A stretch of DNA of 64,000 nucleotides from positions 18,625 through 82,624 of the forward strand of contig JBIKXS010000010.1 of NCBI GenBank assembly GCA_044355655.1. The letters are read 5' to 3'. Under the pieces are notes generated by a model. The model worked only from the letters and a program-made list of their open reading frames with translations, was not told where the DNA came from and made no database searches. This document shows, in pieces, positions 53,829-62,047 of this stretch (within the stretch, counting starts at the first letter, position 1; the number at the start of each line of letters is the position of its first letter). This DNA comes from UBA3064 sp023258775. Lineage in GTDB: Bacteria > Pseudomonadota > Gammaproteobacteria > Burkholderiales > Burkholderiaceae_E. The position numbers were made by a program, and so were the translations under genes.

Positions 53829-54674
53829 CTAGGTTTTATAAGATGGATCGATGCGATCGGCAAGCCTTCGCATGGCAGGCCATTCAAGCAACCCATAAGG
53901 GCGTCGTGAACCGGGCTTATACATATGATTTGTTTTTGCGACGACGCTTGCCGGCGGCACCACCAACGGCGTACTGCAAGCTGACGCAAGCAATTGAGCT
54001 TTGCATGCGCGCTCGATACGGTATGTATTATTGAACGCTTCGGCAATCGAACGGCCAACGGCCAGCACGCCATGATTCCTTAAGAACATGACATCGTTTT
54101 GCCCAAGATTATTGAGTAGTCGCTCGCGCTCACCTAACTCGAGCACAACACCTTCATAGTCGTGGTAGCCCACATGCTCAAAACGCATGGCTGTCTGCGT
54201 GATGGGCAGCAAGCCTTGCGCAAGCGCCGAGACCGCCATGGTTGCCAATGAGTGGGTATGGATGACGCCCTCAAGTTCGGATCGGGCTTCGTGGATGGCG
54301 GCGTGAATCACCCAGCCCGCTGGGTTGAACTGATAGGCCAGGCCTTTCGGGAAATCGGGGGCCCACAGTACATCACCTGCGAGATTAACTTTGATAAGAC
54401 TTGACGCGGTAATTTCCTCATAAAGCAGGCCAAAGGCATTGAGCAAAAAGCTGTCACTGCCCGGAATACGGACCGAAATATGGTTATAAATTAAATCATC
54501 CATGGCAAAGTGCTTGACCAGGCGATACGCACAAGCACAATCTACGCGCGCCTGCCATTCCACATCGCTCACTTCGCCGCGAACACTGCGCCACTGCAGG
54601 GGTGGATAGTCCTTATCGGGCTCAAGTTCGGGGTAGCCTTTGCGGATGTCCTGAATGAAATCGTTGGCTTTCAT
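53829..54674 (-). CDS. Class II aldolase/adducin-family protein
   Basis: A 281-residue protein of the class II aldolase/adducin fold. Metal-binding histidines lie in GVIHTHSLATMAVSA and the downstream VMFLRNHGVLAVG; NHISVRIPGSDSFLLNAFGLL is the N-terminal active-site segment. It may be a zinc aldolase or decarboxylase; the substrate is unknown. I chose the ATG at 54674; a TTG six codons upstream is the other option. First gene of the aldolase-PrpD-Bug-dehydrogenase operon. Confidence 0.87.
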   Translation of the reverse strand: MKANDFIQDIRKGYPELEPDKDYPPLQWRSVRGEVSDVEWQARVDCACAYRLVKHFAMDDLIYNHISVRIPGSDSFLLNAFGLLYEEITASSLIKVNLAGDVLWAPDFPKGLAYQFNPAGWVIHAAIHEARSELEGVIHTHSLATMAVSALAQGLLPITQTAMRFEHVGYHDYEGVVLELGERERLLNNLGQNDVMFLRNHGVLAVGRSIAEAFNNTYRIERACKAQLLASACSTPLVVPPASVVAKTNHMYKPGSRRPYGLLEWPAMRRLADRIDPSYKT

Positions 54675-54864
54675 GAGGGGTTGTCGTTCCAAAAATGTTA
54701 TTCGCAGGCTGCTTGGAGGCCGTCTTAGCCTTCATTGGAAGCGCTGCGATCGTAATCCAGATTGACGAGAAGTTCGGCTGGCTTGAGCATGTCAATCGGG
54801 GTAACGGGTTCAACATTTTGAATTTTTTGCCATGATTGACGCGCGAAAAAAGGATTCTTAGCAG

Positions 54865-55641
54865 ATGAGTGGCTACAAAGCATTTGATTTGAGCGGCCAG
54901 GTCGCCTTGATTACCGGAGGAAACTCTGGCATCGGTCTGGGCATGGCACAGGCGGTGGCAGAGGCAGGAGCCGATGTGGTGATTTGGGGGACTAATTCGG
55001 AAAAAAACGCTAAAGCACTGGCCCAACTCGCACCAAGCGGACGCAAGCTGCGTGCTTTTCAATGTGATGTTTCCAAGGAATCAGAAGTTGAAGCGGTCTT
55101 TGCCAAAAGCCTTGCCGAAATGGGAAAAATCGACGCTTGTTTTGCCAATGCAGGTGTTGGTGGTGGCGGCAAGAAGTCCTTTGTTGAGATGAGCGCTGAT
55201 GAGTGGCGGCGTGTCATGGCCGTGAATCTGGATGGCGCTTTTTACACCTTCAGGGCAGCGGCGCGACATTTGGTTGAGCGAGGTCAAGGTGGGCGACTAA
55301 TTGGGACTGCCTCACTGGCAGCCATTGAAGGTGCGGCGCGAAACGAGCATTATGGTGCCACCAAGGGTGGTATGGTGAGTATGATCCGCGCGCTTGCGGT
55401 TGAGTTTGCGCGCTATGGGATCACCGCCAATGCGATCCTTCCTGGCTGGATTGCTACCGATATGACCGCTGGCCTAACCAGCAATGAAAAATTTGCCAGT
55501 CACGTGCTGCAACGTGTGCCTATGCGACGTTGGGGCGAGGGTGAGGACTTCGGCGGCATCGCAGTTTATTTGATGAGCCGAGCCTCATCTTTTCATACCG
55601 GTGATTCGTTTTTAATCGACGGTGGATACGCGCTCTACTGA
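54865..55641 (+). CDS. SDR-family oxidoreductase
   Basis: A 258-residue classical short-chain dehydrogenase. Cofactor site GGNSGIGLGMAQAVAE, NAG motif FANAGVGGGG, catalytic serine in TASLAAIEG and YGATK tyrosine/lysine. VIWGTNSEKN at the end of beta-2 does not settle NAD or NADP preference. Its last 30 bases overlap the convergent xdhC-like gene. It is preceded by a 190-bp gap that holds no convincing gene. Confidence 0.9.
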   Translation: MSGYKAFDLSGQVALITGGNSGIGLGMAQAVAEAGADVVIWGTNSEKNAKALAQLAPSGRKLRAFQCDVSKESEVEAVFAKSLAEMGKIDACFANAGVGGGGKKSFVEMSADEWRRVMAVNLDGAFYTFRAAARHLVERGQGGRLIGTASLAAIEGAARNEHYGATKGGMVSMIRALAVEFARYGITANAILPGWIATDMTAGLTSNEKFASHVLQRVPMRRWGEGEDFGGIAVYLMSRASSFHTGDSFLIDGGYALY

Positions 55642-56628
55642 ACAGGCACTTGCCGCCATTGGGCCGTCGTCGCGTCGCTGCACAATCGCGACGGCGTATT
55701 TGGCAGCGGTGATTTCGGCAAGTATCGAGATTGCCATTTCGGGCGGCGTTTTTGCGCCAATAAAGAGCCCGACAGGGCCATAAAGCCGCGCAATTTCTTC
55801 ATCGCTCAGGTCAAAGAGCTTCAAGCGCTCTTTGCGTTTGGCGGTGTTGGCCCGCGATCCCAAGGCACCGATGTAAAAAGCAGGTGACTTTAGGGCTTCG
55901 AGCAAGGCCATATCGTCGAGCTTGGGATCGTGGGTTAGTGCCACCACAGCGGTGTGGTTATCAATGCCGAGACGAATCAGTTCGTCATCGGGCATGCCGC
56001 GCGTGAACTCAACCCCAGGAAACTGAATACCTTCGGCAAACTCGTCCCGGGGGTCGATGACCACGATCTGGTAATCGGCAGCGAGCGCCATCTGGCATAA
56101 ATACTGAGACAACTGGCCTGCACCGATCATGATCAAACGCCACCTCGGCCCATGGACACAATTCATTTGTTTGCCGTCGAATCGAAAGTGGTCGGCGCGG
56201 TTTGCATCGCGAATCTCAAAATCGCCGCTTGCCATATCCAGCACCCGAAGGCTCATGCGCTTTTCAGCAACACGACTGCGCAATTGCCGCAAACCCTCAA
56301 GGCTCGGGTGGGGTTCGACAACAACGCGAACGCTGCCCCCGCAAGGCAAGCCAAAGCGTGCAGCCTCCTCTTTGCTCACACCGTAGAGCACCGTCTGGGG
56401 CTTTAACGCCGGCATGATTTCGCTTTGAACCCTTGCGATCAAGTCGTCTTCGACACAGCCCCCGGAAACTGACCCGACGACCTGGCCATCATCGCGCACG
56501 GCAAGCCACGAGCCCACCGGGCGTGGCGACGAACCCCATGTTTCTACAACCGTAACGAGGGCCACGCGGCGCGACTGCTCCATCCAGCCAATGCAGGTAT
56601 TGAGTACTGAAAAGTCGGTGCTATCCAT
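55612..56628 (-). CDS. XdhC/CoxI-family molybdenum hydroxylase maturation protein
   Basis: A 338-residue XdhC-type protein that binds molybdenum cofactor and delivers the sulfurated form to molybdenum hydroxylases. N-terminal XdhC domain with GSSPRPVGSWLAV and VVGSVSGGCVEDDLI; C-terminal Rossmann-like domain LIMIGAGQLSQYL, then HDPKLDDMALLEAL and YIGALGSRANTAKR. No xdhA/B or coxL/M/S gene is in the window. The divergent neighbour is coxG-like. Confidence 0.88.
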   Translation of the reverse strand: MDSTDFSVLNTCIGWMEQSRRVALVTVVETWGSSPRPVGSWLAVRDDGQVVGSVSGGCVEDDLIARVQSEIMPALKPQTVLYGVSKEEAARFGLPCGGSVRVVVEPHPSLEGLRQLRSRVAEKRMSLRVLDMASGDFEIRDANRADHFRFDGKQMNCVHGPRWRLIMIGAGQLSQYLCQMALAADYQIVVIDPRDEFAEGIQFPGVEFTRGMPDDELIRLGIDNHTAVVALTHDPKLDDMALLEALKSPAFYIGALGSRANTAKRKERLKLFDLSDEEIARLYGPVGLFIGAKTPPEMAISILAEITAAKYAVAIVQRRDDGPMAASACSVERVSTVD

Positions 56629-56675
56629 TGCTTCGTTCCGTTGCTGTGGTTTATCGAGTCTTTAAACTTAACCCT

Positions 56676-56700
56676 TCGATGGTAATGCGACTATCATCGA
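56676..56700. promoter_or_regulatory. 25-bp dyad, candidate operator between xdhC and coxG
   Basis: TCGATGGTA and TATCATCGA form 9-bp arms (one mismatch) around a 7-base spacer. It lies in the 96-bp divergent promoter region, 25 bp before the coxG ATG and just ahead of its AAAGGAG ribosome binding site. Size and symmetry fit a TetR- or GntR-type operator. No matching regulator gene is present in the window. Confidence 0.5.
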
Positions 56701-56724
56701 CTGTCTTCTTAAAGGAGTACGCGC

Positions 56725-57399
56725 ATGCAGGTTGTGTTGGAAAAAGAGTACCCGGTTGCCGCACCGCTGGAAGCGGCCTGGCAGGTGCTCTCAGATGTTC
56801 AGGCGCTTGCGACCTGCATGCCAGGGGCGAGCATTACCGAAAAGATCGACGACACCCACTTCAAGGGTCAGGTGAAAGTGAAGGTGGGACCTGCCAGTGC
56901 CAATTTTGGCGGCGATATCGAACTCAAAGGCGTCGACGCAGCGGCTTATCAAATACAAATGCTTGGCAAAGGCGCTGACAAGGGCGGATCTTCAGCCAGC
57001 ATGGACCTCACGGCCAGTTTGGTCGCTGTGGACGCAACCAGTTGCAAATTGGTGGGAAAGGCCGAAGTGACGGTCACGGGGAAATTCGCCCAATTTGGCG
57101 GACGGATGATGAATTCGGTGTCTGACATGATTCTTGGTCAGTTTGCACAGAATTTTTCAAATCGCGCCCAGATGCAGGCGATGCAAAAAAGCACCATTTC
57201 AGAGGCTAAAGATGCTTCAGCACAGTCTGGCGGCGCAAGCGCTGCGAATGGTCTGGCAAGCACACCGGCTGCCGAAGCGGCAACCGATATCGACGCAGCC
57301 AATCACGCGCAGGGCAAAGCTGCGCCTGTTCAAGAGCTCAATGCAATCGCGCTTATTTGGGGATTGATCAAGCGATTTTTTGCGGGATTGTTTCGATGA
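56725..57399 (+). CDS. CoxG/SRPBCC-family protein
   Basis: A 224-residue protein. Residues 1-150 match the CO dehydrogenase subunit G family (EKEYPVAAPLEAAWQVLSDVQALATCMPGA, GPASANFGGDIEL, TGKFAQFGGRMM). An Ala/Gln/Ser-rich spacer follows and then a short hydrophobic C-terminus (IALIWGLIKRFFAGLF), a likely membrane anchor. In Oligotropha CoxG anchors CO dehydrogenase to the membrane. Here no CO dehydrogenase gene is nearby. Good AAAGGAG ribosome binding site. Confidence 0.87.
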   Translation: MQVVLEKEYPVAAPLEAAWQVLSDVQALATCMPGASITEKIDDTHFKGQVKVKVGPASANFGGDIELKGVDAAAYQIQMLGKGADKGGSSASMDLTASLVAVDATSCKLVGKAEVTVTGKFAQFGGRMMNSVSDMILGQFAQNFSNRAQMQAMQKSTISEAKDASAQSGGASAANGLASTPAAEAATDIDAANHAQGKAAPVQELNAIALIWGLIKRFFAGLFR

Positions 57400-58556
57400 A
57401 CCAGCCGGCCTACATTGTGGGTGCCTTTGAGCACCCAACACGCAAGGCACCCGATAAGTCGGTGGCCCAATTGCACGCTGAGGCGGCCAAAGGAGCGCTT
57501 GACGATGCCGGTCTGAAGCTTGAAGACGTCGACGGCTACTTGTGCGCAGGCGACGCCCCGGGACTTGGCCCCTTGAACATGATTGATTACATGGGCATTC
57601 AGCCTCGGTTCATCGATAGTACCGATACAGGCGGCTCATCGTATTTGGTTCATGTGGCGCATGCGGCACAAGCGATTGCTGCAGGTCATTGCAATATCGC
57701 ATTGATCACCCTGGCCGGGCGCCCGCGTTCGGAGGGCTCAAGCGGTTTGGTGCCGCGCAACTGGGGTGAGAATTTGCCCGATGCCCCTTTTGAAACACCG
57801 TTTACCTCGGTTACCGTCAATTCCTATGCCATGGCTGCCATGCGTCATATGCATGAATTTGGCACCACCCTTGAGCAAATGGCCTGGGTGAAGGTCGCAG
57901 CATCCCATCATGCCCAACACAACCCGCATGCCATGTTGCGCAATGTCGTTACGGTCCAAGAAGTCATGGACTCGCCGATGATTTCGGATCCGCTGAGACG
58001 CCTTGACTGTTGTGTGGTTAGCGACGGTGGCGGAGCCCTGGTGGTAACCCGACCAGAGATCGCGCGCTCGCTCAAGCGGCCGCTTGTCAAGGTGATTGGT
58101 GCAGGCGAAGCGGTCAAGGGGCCAGCAGGCGGCTATTTTGATTTGACCTTTAGCGCCGGACGATGGTCTGGTCAGCGTGCCTTTGAGCAAGCCGGCGTTA
58201 AGCCTTCTGATATTCAATATGCATCGATCTACGACAGCTTTACCATCACCGTGATCATGCAGCTTGAGGATTTAGGTTTTTGTGCAAAGGGCGAAGGCGG
58301 ACGTTTTGTCGCAGACGGAAATTTGATTTCAGGTGTTGGAAAGCTTCCCTTTAATACCGATGGTGGTGGACTTTGTAACAATCACCCGGCAAACCGTGGT
58401 GGGATCACTAAGGTGATTGAAGCAGTGCGTCAGTTGCGTGCCGAGGCTCACCCTGCCGTCCAGGTGCCAAACTGTCATCTGGCCTTAGCCCATGGAACAG
58501 GCGGTACCTTATCGGGTCGCCACGCAGGCGCCACCTTGATTATGGAGCGCGAATAA
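57396..58556 (+). CDS. Thiolase-fold protein lacking the thiolase cysteines
   Basis: A 386-residue protein of the SCP2-thiolase-like superfamily (YIVGAFEHPTRKAPDKSVAQLHAEA; NTDGGGLCNNHPANRGGITKVIEA). Where thiolases carry the nucleophilic cysteine it has STDTGGSSYLVHVAHA, and where they have the second cysteine it has LAHGTGGTLSGRH. Claisen condensation by the usual mechanism is therefore unlikely; Ltp2-type retro-aldolases also lack these residues. It is translationally coupled to coxG (ATGA) and to the DUF35 gene (TAATG), its probable partner subunit. Confidence 0.85.
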   Translation: MNQPAYIVGAFEHPTRKAPDKSVAQLHAEAAKGALDDAGLKLEDVDGYLCAGDAPGLGPLNMIDYMGIQPRFIDSTDTGGSSYLVHVAHAAQAIAAGHCNIALITLAGRPRSEGSSGLVPRNWGENLPDAPFETPFTSVTVNSYAMAAMRHMHEFGTTLEQMAWVKVAASHHAQHNPHAMLRNVVTVQEVMDSPMISDPLRRLDCCVVSDGGGALVVTRPEIARSLKRPLVKVIGAGEAVKGPAGGYFDLTFSAGRWSGQRAFEQAGVKPSDIQYASIYDSFTITVIMQLEDLGFCAKGEGGRFVADGNLISGVGKLPFNTDGGGLCNNHPANRGGITKVIEAVRQLRAEAHPAVQVPNCHLALAHGTGGTLSGRHAGATLIMERE

Positions 58557-59005
58557 TGTCAAGCGATCAAAGCCAAATCTCAAGACATCAGCCAGCGACA
58601 TCAAGCGAACAAAAGCCGATCAGCTACACCGCACCGCGTATTTTGGGCGATCAGGCTGGGTTTTGGGAGGCGGCTAAGTCAGGCCGTTTTCTTATCAAAC
58701 GATGCAAGGACTGCGGCAAGGCACACTGGTTTCCCCGTGCGCTTTGCCCCTTTTGCATGGGCGAGACCGACTGGGAAGAAGCGAGCGGTCGGGGTGAGAT
58801 TTACACCTACAGCATCACGCGTAAGGCGCTTCCTCAGCCCTTTGTTATTGCCTATGTAACACTCGACGAAGGTCCGCGGTTGATGACGCATATTGTCGAC
58901 TGTGACCCTGAATCGGTACGAATCGGTCAACGTGTGAAGCTTGTTTTTAAGCCCACCGAGGGTGATGGTCCGCCCTTGCCGATGTTTTGCCCTGCAAGCG
59001 ACTGA
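58556..59005 (+). CDS. DUF35 OB-fold/zinc-ribbon acyl-CoA-associated protein
   Basis: A 149-residue Zn-ribbon plus OB-fold protein. Rubredoxin-like cysteines are in IKRCKDCGKAHWFPRALCPFC, followed by the OB segment (GRGEIYTYSITRKALPQPFVIAYVTLDEGPR). Such proteins form complexes with thiolase-fold enzymes, where they position the CoA substrate, as known for Ltp2-ChsH2 and the archaeal thiolase/HMG-CoA synthase complex. The start overlaps the thiolase-like stop by one base. Confidence 0.9.
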   Translation: MSSDQSQISRHQPATSSEQKPISYTAPRILGDQAGFWEAAKSGRFLIKRCKDCGKAHWFPRALCPFCMGETDWEEASGRGEIYTYSITRKALPQPFVIAYVTLDEGPRLMTHIVDCDPESVRIGQRVKLVFKPTEGDGPPLPMFCPASD

Positions 59006-59111
59006 TACTTAAGCCGGTGATCAGGCACTAAAGTCGCATAATGTTGATGTATGTCGTCCTTAACCATCGAAGTCCAGCGTCCTAACGAGTGGCATTAAAG
59101 GGAGCTAAGCC

Positions 59112-60476
59112 ATGAACCAGCCTGTTGCGGAATTTGCCAACCTTCATCCCGATCTTCGCGGGGTTAATCCCGAGTCTTACTGGTTGCCCTTCACACCGAA
59201 TCGGCACTTCAAGGCCTCACCGCATGCTCGAACCATGGTGTCGGCCTCCGGCCCTTACTACACCAATGCGATCGGAAACCAATTATTCGATTGCTTATCG
59301 GGTATGTGGTGCAGTCCTTTGGGTCATGCCCATCCGAAAATTGTTGAAGCCGTTACCAAGCAAGTTTCCACGCTGGATTATTCACCAGCTTTCCAGTGCG
59401 CCGCGCCGCCTACCCTAAAGCTTGCGGAGCGAATTGCGGCGATGGCGCCAGCTGGTATGGACCATGTCTTTTTTACCTCATCAGGTTCTGAGGCTGTTGA
59501 TACTGCGCTGAAAATTGCCCATGCCTTTCATCGTTGCAAAGGAGAAGCGACACGCTTTCGTATGATTGGACGCGAGCGCGGCTATCACGGTGTTGGCTTG
59601 GGCGGGATCTCGGTCGGAGGTATTCCGGCAAACCGTAAAGCATTTGCATCCCTAATGATTAACGGTGTTGATCATTTACCCCACACCCACAATCTTGGTG
59701 AAATGGCCTTCTCCAAGGGGCAGCCAAGCTGGGGTGCCCATCTTGCCGACGAGCTAGAACGTATGGTCACCCTGCACGATGCATCAAGCATTGCAGCAGT
59801 TATTGTTGAGCCAGTTCAGGGATCAACAGGCTTGCTTGTCCCACCGGTGGGCTATTTGAAAAAGCTTCGCGAAATTTGTACGAAACACGGCATTTTGCTA
59901 ATTTTTGATGAAGTGATTACTGGCTTTGGTCGCCTGGGCACGAACTTCGCTGCCCAGCGTTTCGATGTTATGCCCGACATGATTACCTTTGCCAAAGCGG
60001 TGACCAATGGCGTGATTCCCTTGGGCGGTGTGATCGTTCGTAAAGATATCTACGATGCCTTTATGCATGGGCCCGAGTTTGTGATCGAGCTTTTCCACGG
60101 TTACACCTACTCGGGGCATCCGATGGCAACCGGCGTCGGTTTGGCAACGCTTGATGTCATGAAGGAAGAAGGCCTTATTCAGGCGAGCGCGGCACTTGAG
60201 CCCGTCCTTGAAGAAGCAATCCATGGTCTTCGTGATCTGCCTGAGGTGATCGATATTAGAAACATCGGTTGTGCTGCAGCGATCGATTTAAAACCCATCG
60301 CAGGCAAACCTGGGCTTCGTGCTACGTCGGTGTTTGAGGCTGGTCTGCAATCGAACCTGCTCTTGCGATTTACGGGCGACACGATCGCCATGGCACCACC
60401 GTTTATCAGTAGCGTTAAGCAGGTCCAGCACATGGTTGATTCGCTTCGCGGTTTGATTGTGCAAACCAGACCTTAA
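59112..60476 (+). CDS. Class III omega-aminotransferase (beta-alanine:pyruvate type)
   Basis: The second class III aminotransferase in the window, 454 residues. YWLPFTPNRHF at the N-terminus, FFTSSGSEAVDTALKIA, GRERGYHGVGLGG, LIFDEVITGFGR and Schiff-base lysine 295 in TFAKAVTNG. It probably turns beta-alanine (or a related omega-amino acid) to malonate semialdehyde with pyruvate as acceptor. The MmsA-type dehydrogenase gene 12 bp downstream is the classical next step. AAAGGGAG precedes the ATG. Confidence 0.9.
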   Translation: MNQPVAEFANLHPDLRGVNPESYWLPFTPNRHFKASPHARTMVSASGPYYTNAIGNQLFDCLSGMWCSPLGHAHPKIVEAVTKQVSTLDYSPAFQCAAPPTLKLAERIAAMAPAGMDHVFFTSSGSEAVDTALKIAHAFHRCKGEATRFRMIGRERGYHGVGLGGISVGGIPANRKAFASLMINGVDHLPHTHNLGEMAFSKGQPSWGAHLADELERMVTLHDASSIAAVIVEPVQGSTGLLVPPVGYLKKLREICTKHGILLIFDEVITGFGRLGTNFAAQRFDVMPDMITFAKAVTNGVIPLGGVIVRKDIYDAFMHGPEFVIELFHGYTYSGHPMATGVGLATLDVMKEEGLIQASAALEPVLEEAIHGLRDLPEVIDIRNIGCAAAIDLKPIAGKPGLRATSVFEAGLQSNLLLRFTGDTIAMAPPFISSVKQVQHMVDSLRGLIVQTRP

Positions 60477-60488
60477 AGGCAGATTGGG

Positions 60489-62000
60489 ATGAATATCCGT
60501 CAAAGCACAGCCACGATTGCACACTGGATTGAGGGAAAGCCCCACATGGGCCAATCGGCTCGGCTTGCACCCGTCTACAACCCTGCGCTTGGCGCGGTTG
60601 CAAGCGAGGTCTTACTTGCCGATGCGAGTGATGTTGATGCCGCAGTTCAATCAGCTCACAAGGCTTTTGGGGCTTGGGCTGAGACTTCGCCTTTGCGGCG
60701 TGCGCGCGTGATGTTTAAGTTTAAAGAACTTATTGAAAAGCATCACGATGATCTCGCAGCCTGTATCACCCGGGAACATGGCAAAGTTTTTAGCGATGCA
60801 AAAGGCGAAGTGGTTCGAGGCCTTGAAGTCGTTGAGTTTGCTTGTGGTGCGCCGCATTTGCTGAAAACTTCGCATACCGACAATGTGGGTGGCGGTATCG
60901 ACAACTGGCACTTACGCCAGCCGCTTGGTGTTTGTGCCGGGATCACGCCGTTTAATTTCCCCTTTATGGTGCCGCTTTGGATGATTCCGATGGCGCTGAT
61001 AAGCGGCAACAGTTTCGTGCTCAAGCCTTCTGAGCGCGACCCCTCGGCCTCCTTGATGATTGCTGATTTACTCAAGCAGGCGGGCCTGCCTGATGGTGTT
61101 TTTAATGTGGTGCAAGGAGATAAGGTCGCTGTCGATGCCTTGTTGCAGCATCCCTTGGTACAGGCTATCAGTTTTGTTGGATCAACGCCGATTGCCCAAT
61201 ACATCCATCAAGAAGCAAGTGCCAGGGGTAAGCGTGTACAGGCTTTGGGCGGGGCAAAGAACCATTTGGTGGTGATGCCCGATGCGAATCTTGAACAAGC
61301 GGTTGACGCTCTAATTGGTGCGGCATACGGTTCGGCCGGTGAGCGCTGTATGGCGATTTCGGTCGCCGTTGCAGTCGGTGATGTCGCCGATCGCCTGGTG
61401 GCTTCGCTTGCGGCGCGTGCCAAAGCCTTGGTGGTCAAAGACGGCATGGAAACCGACGCTGAAATGGGCCCGCTGGTGACTGCGCAGCACCGCAGCAAGG
61501 TTGAAGGCTATGTTGCACAAGGTGTATCCGAGGGCGCTAAGCTGGTTGTCGATGGGCGGGGAATTCGAGTCGTAGGCCGCGAGGACGGGTTTTTCCTCGG
61601 CGGCTGCCTTTTCGATCAGGTTACCGAAGGCATGAGCATTTATCAGGAGGAGATTTTTGGGCCCGTGCTTTGCGTGGTGAGAGTGAAGGATTTTGCTCAG
61701 GCGCTCGATCTTGTTAATTGTCATGAATTTGGTAATGGTGTATCGATTTATACATCGGATGGTGGTGTTGCGCGAGAATTTTCAAGACGCGTTCAGGTCG
61801 GTATGGTCGGTGTTAACGTTCCAATTCCTGTGCCTATGGCCTGGCAGTCTTTCGGTGGCTGGAAGCGCAGTCTATTTGGTGACCATCATGCTTATGGCGA
61901 GGAAGGCATTCGTTTTTACACACGATATAAGAGCATCATGCAACGCTGGCCTGAATCGATCGGCAAGGGTGCTGAGTTTGTGATGCCGACGATGAAATAG
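60489..62000 (+). CDS. mmsA: CoA-acylating methylmalonate-semialdehyde dehydrogenase
   Basis: A 503-residue aldehyde dehydrogenase of the MmsA/IolA/BauC type. N-terminal HWIEGKPHMGQSARLAPVYNPALG, CITREHGKVFSDAKGEVVRGLEVVEFA, NAD site FVGSTPIAQYIH, and the catalytic cysteine in GAAYGSAGERCMAIS (about residue 288). The segments QPLGVCAGITPFNFPFMVPLWM and ALGGAKNHLVVMPDA are diagnostic for CoA-dependent members. It converts malonate or methylmalonate semialdehyde to acetyl- or propionyl-CoA, fitting the aminotransferase upstream. Confidence 0.93.
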   Translation: MNIRQSTATIAHWIEGKPHMGQSARLAPVYNPALGAVASEVLLADASDVDAAVQSAHKAFGAWAETSPLRRARVMFKFKELIEKHHDDLAACITREHGKVFSDAKGEVVRGLEVVEFACGAPHLLKTSHTDNVGGGIDNWHLRQPLGVCAGITPFNFPFMVPLWMIPMALISGNSFVLKPSERDPSASLMIADLLKQAGLPDGVFNVVQGDKVAVDALLQHPLVQAISFVGSTPIAQYIHQEASARGKRVQALGGAKNHLVVMPDANLEQAVDALIGAAYGSAGERCMAISVAVAVGDVADRLVASLAARAKALVVKDGMETDAEMGPLVTAQHRSKVEGYVAQGVSEGAKLVVDGRGIRVVGREDGFFLGGCLFDQVTEGMSIYQEEIFGPVLCVVRVKDFAQALDLVNCHEFGNGVSIYTSDGGVAREFSRRVQVGMVGVNVPIPVPMAWQSFGGWKRSLFGDHHAYGEEGIRFYTRYKSIMQRWPESIGKGAEFVMPTMK

Positions 62001-62047
62001 CGATCCTGCCCGTCCAAGCGCTTGACAACTGATCCGAAGCCAAAGCC

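Noticed and set aside
54729..54835. Minus-strand stretch between the aldolase and SDR genes that translates to a protein-like segment (MLKPAELLVNLDYDRSASNEG-type)
   Set aside because: It could be a remnant of a lost gene, but it has no ribosome binding site, is only about 20-35 codons, and I recognise no family. Too little to call.
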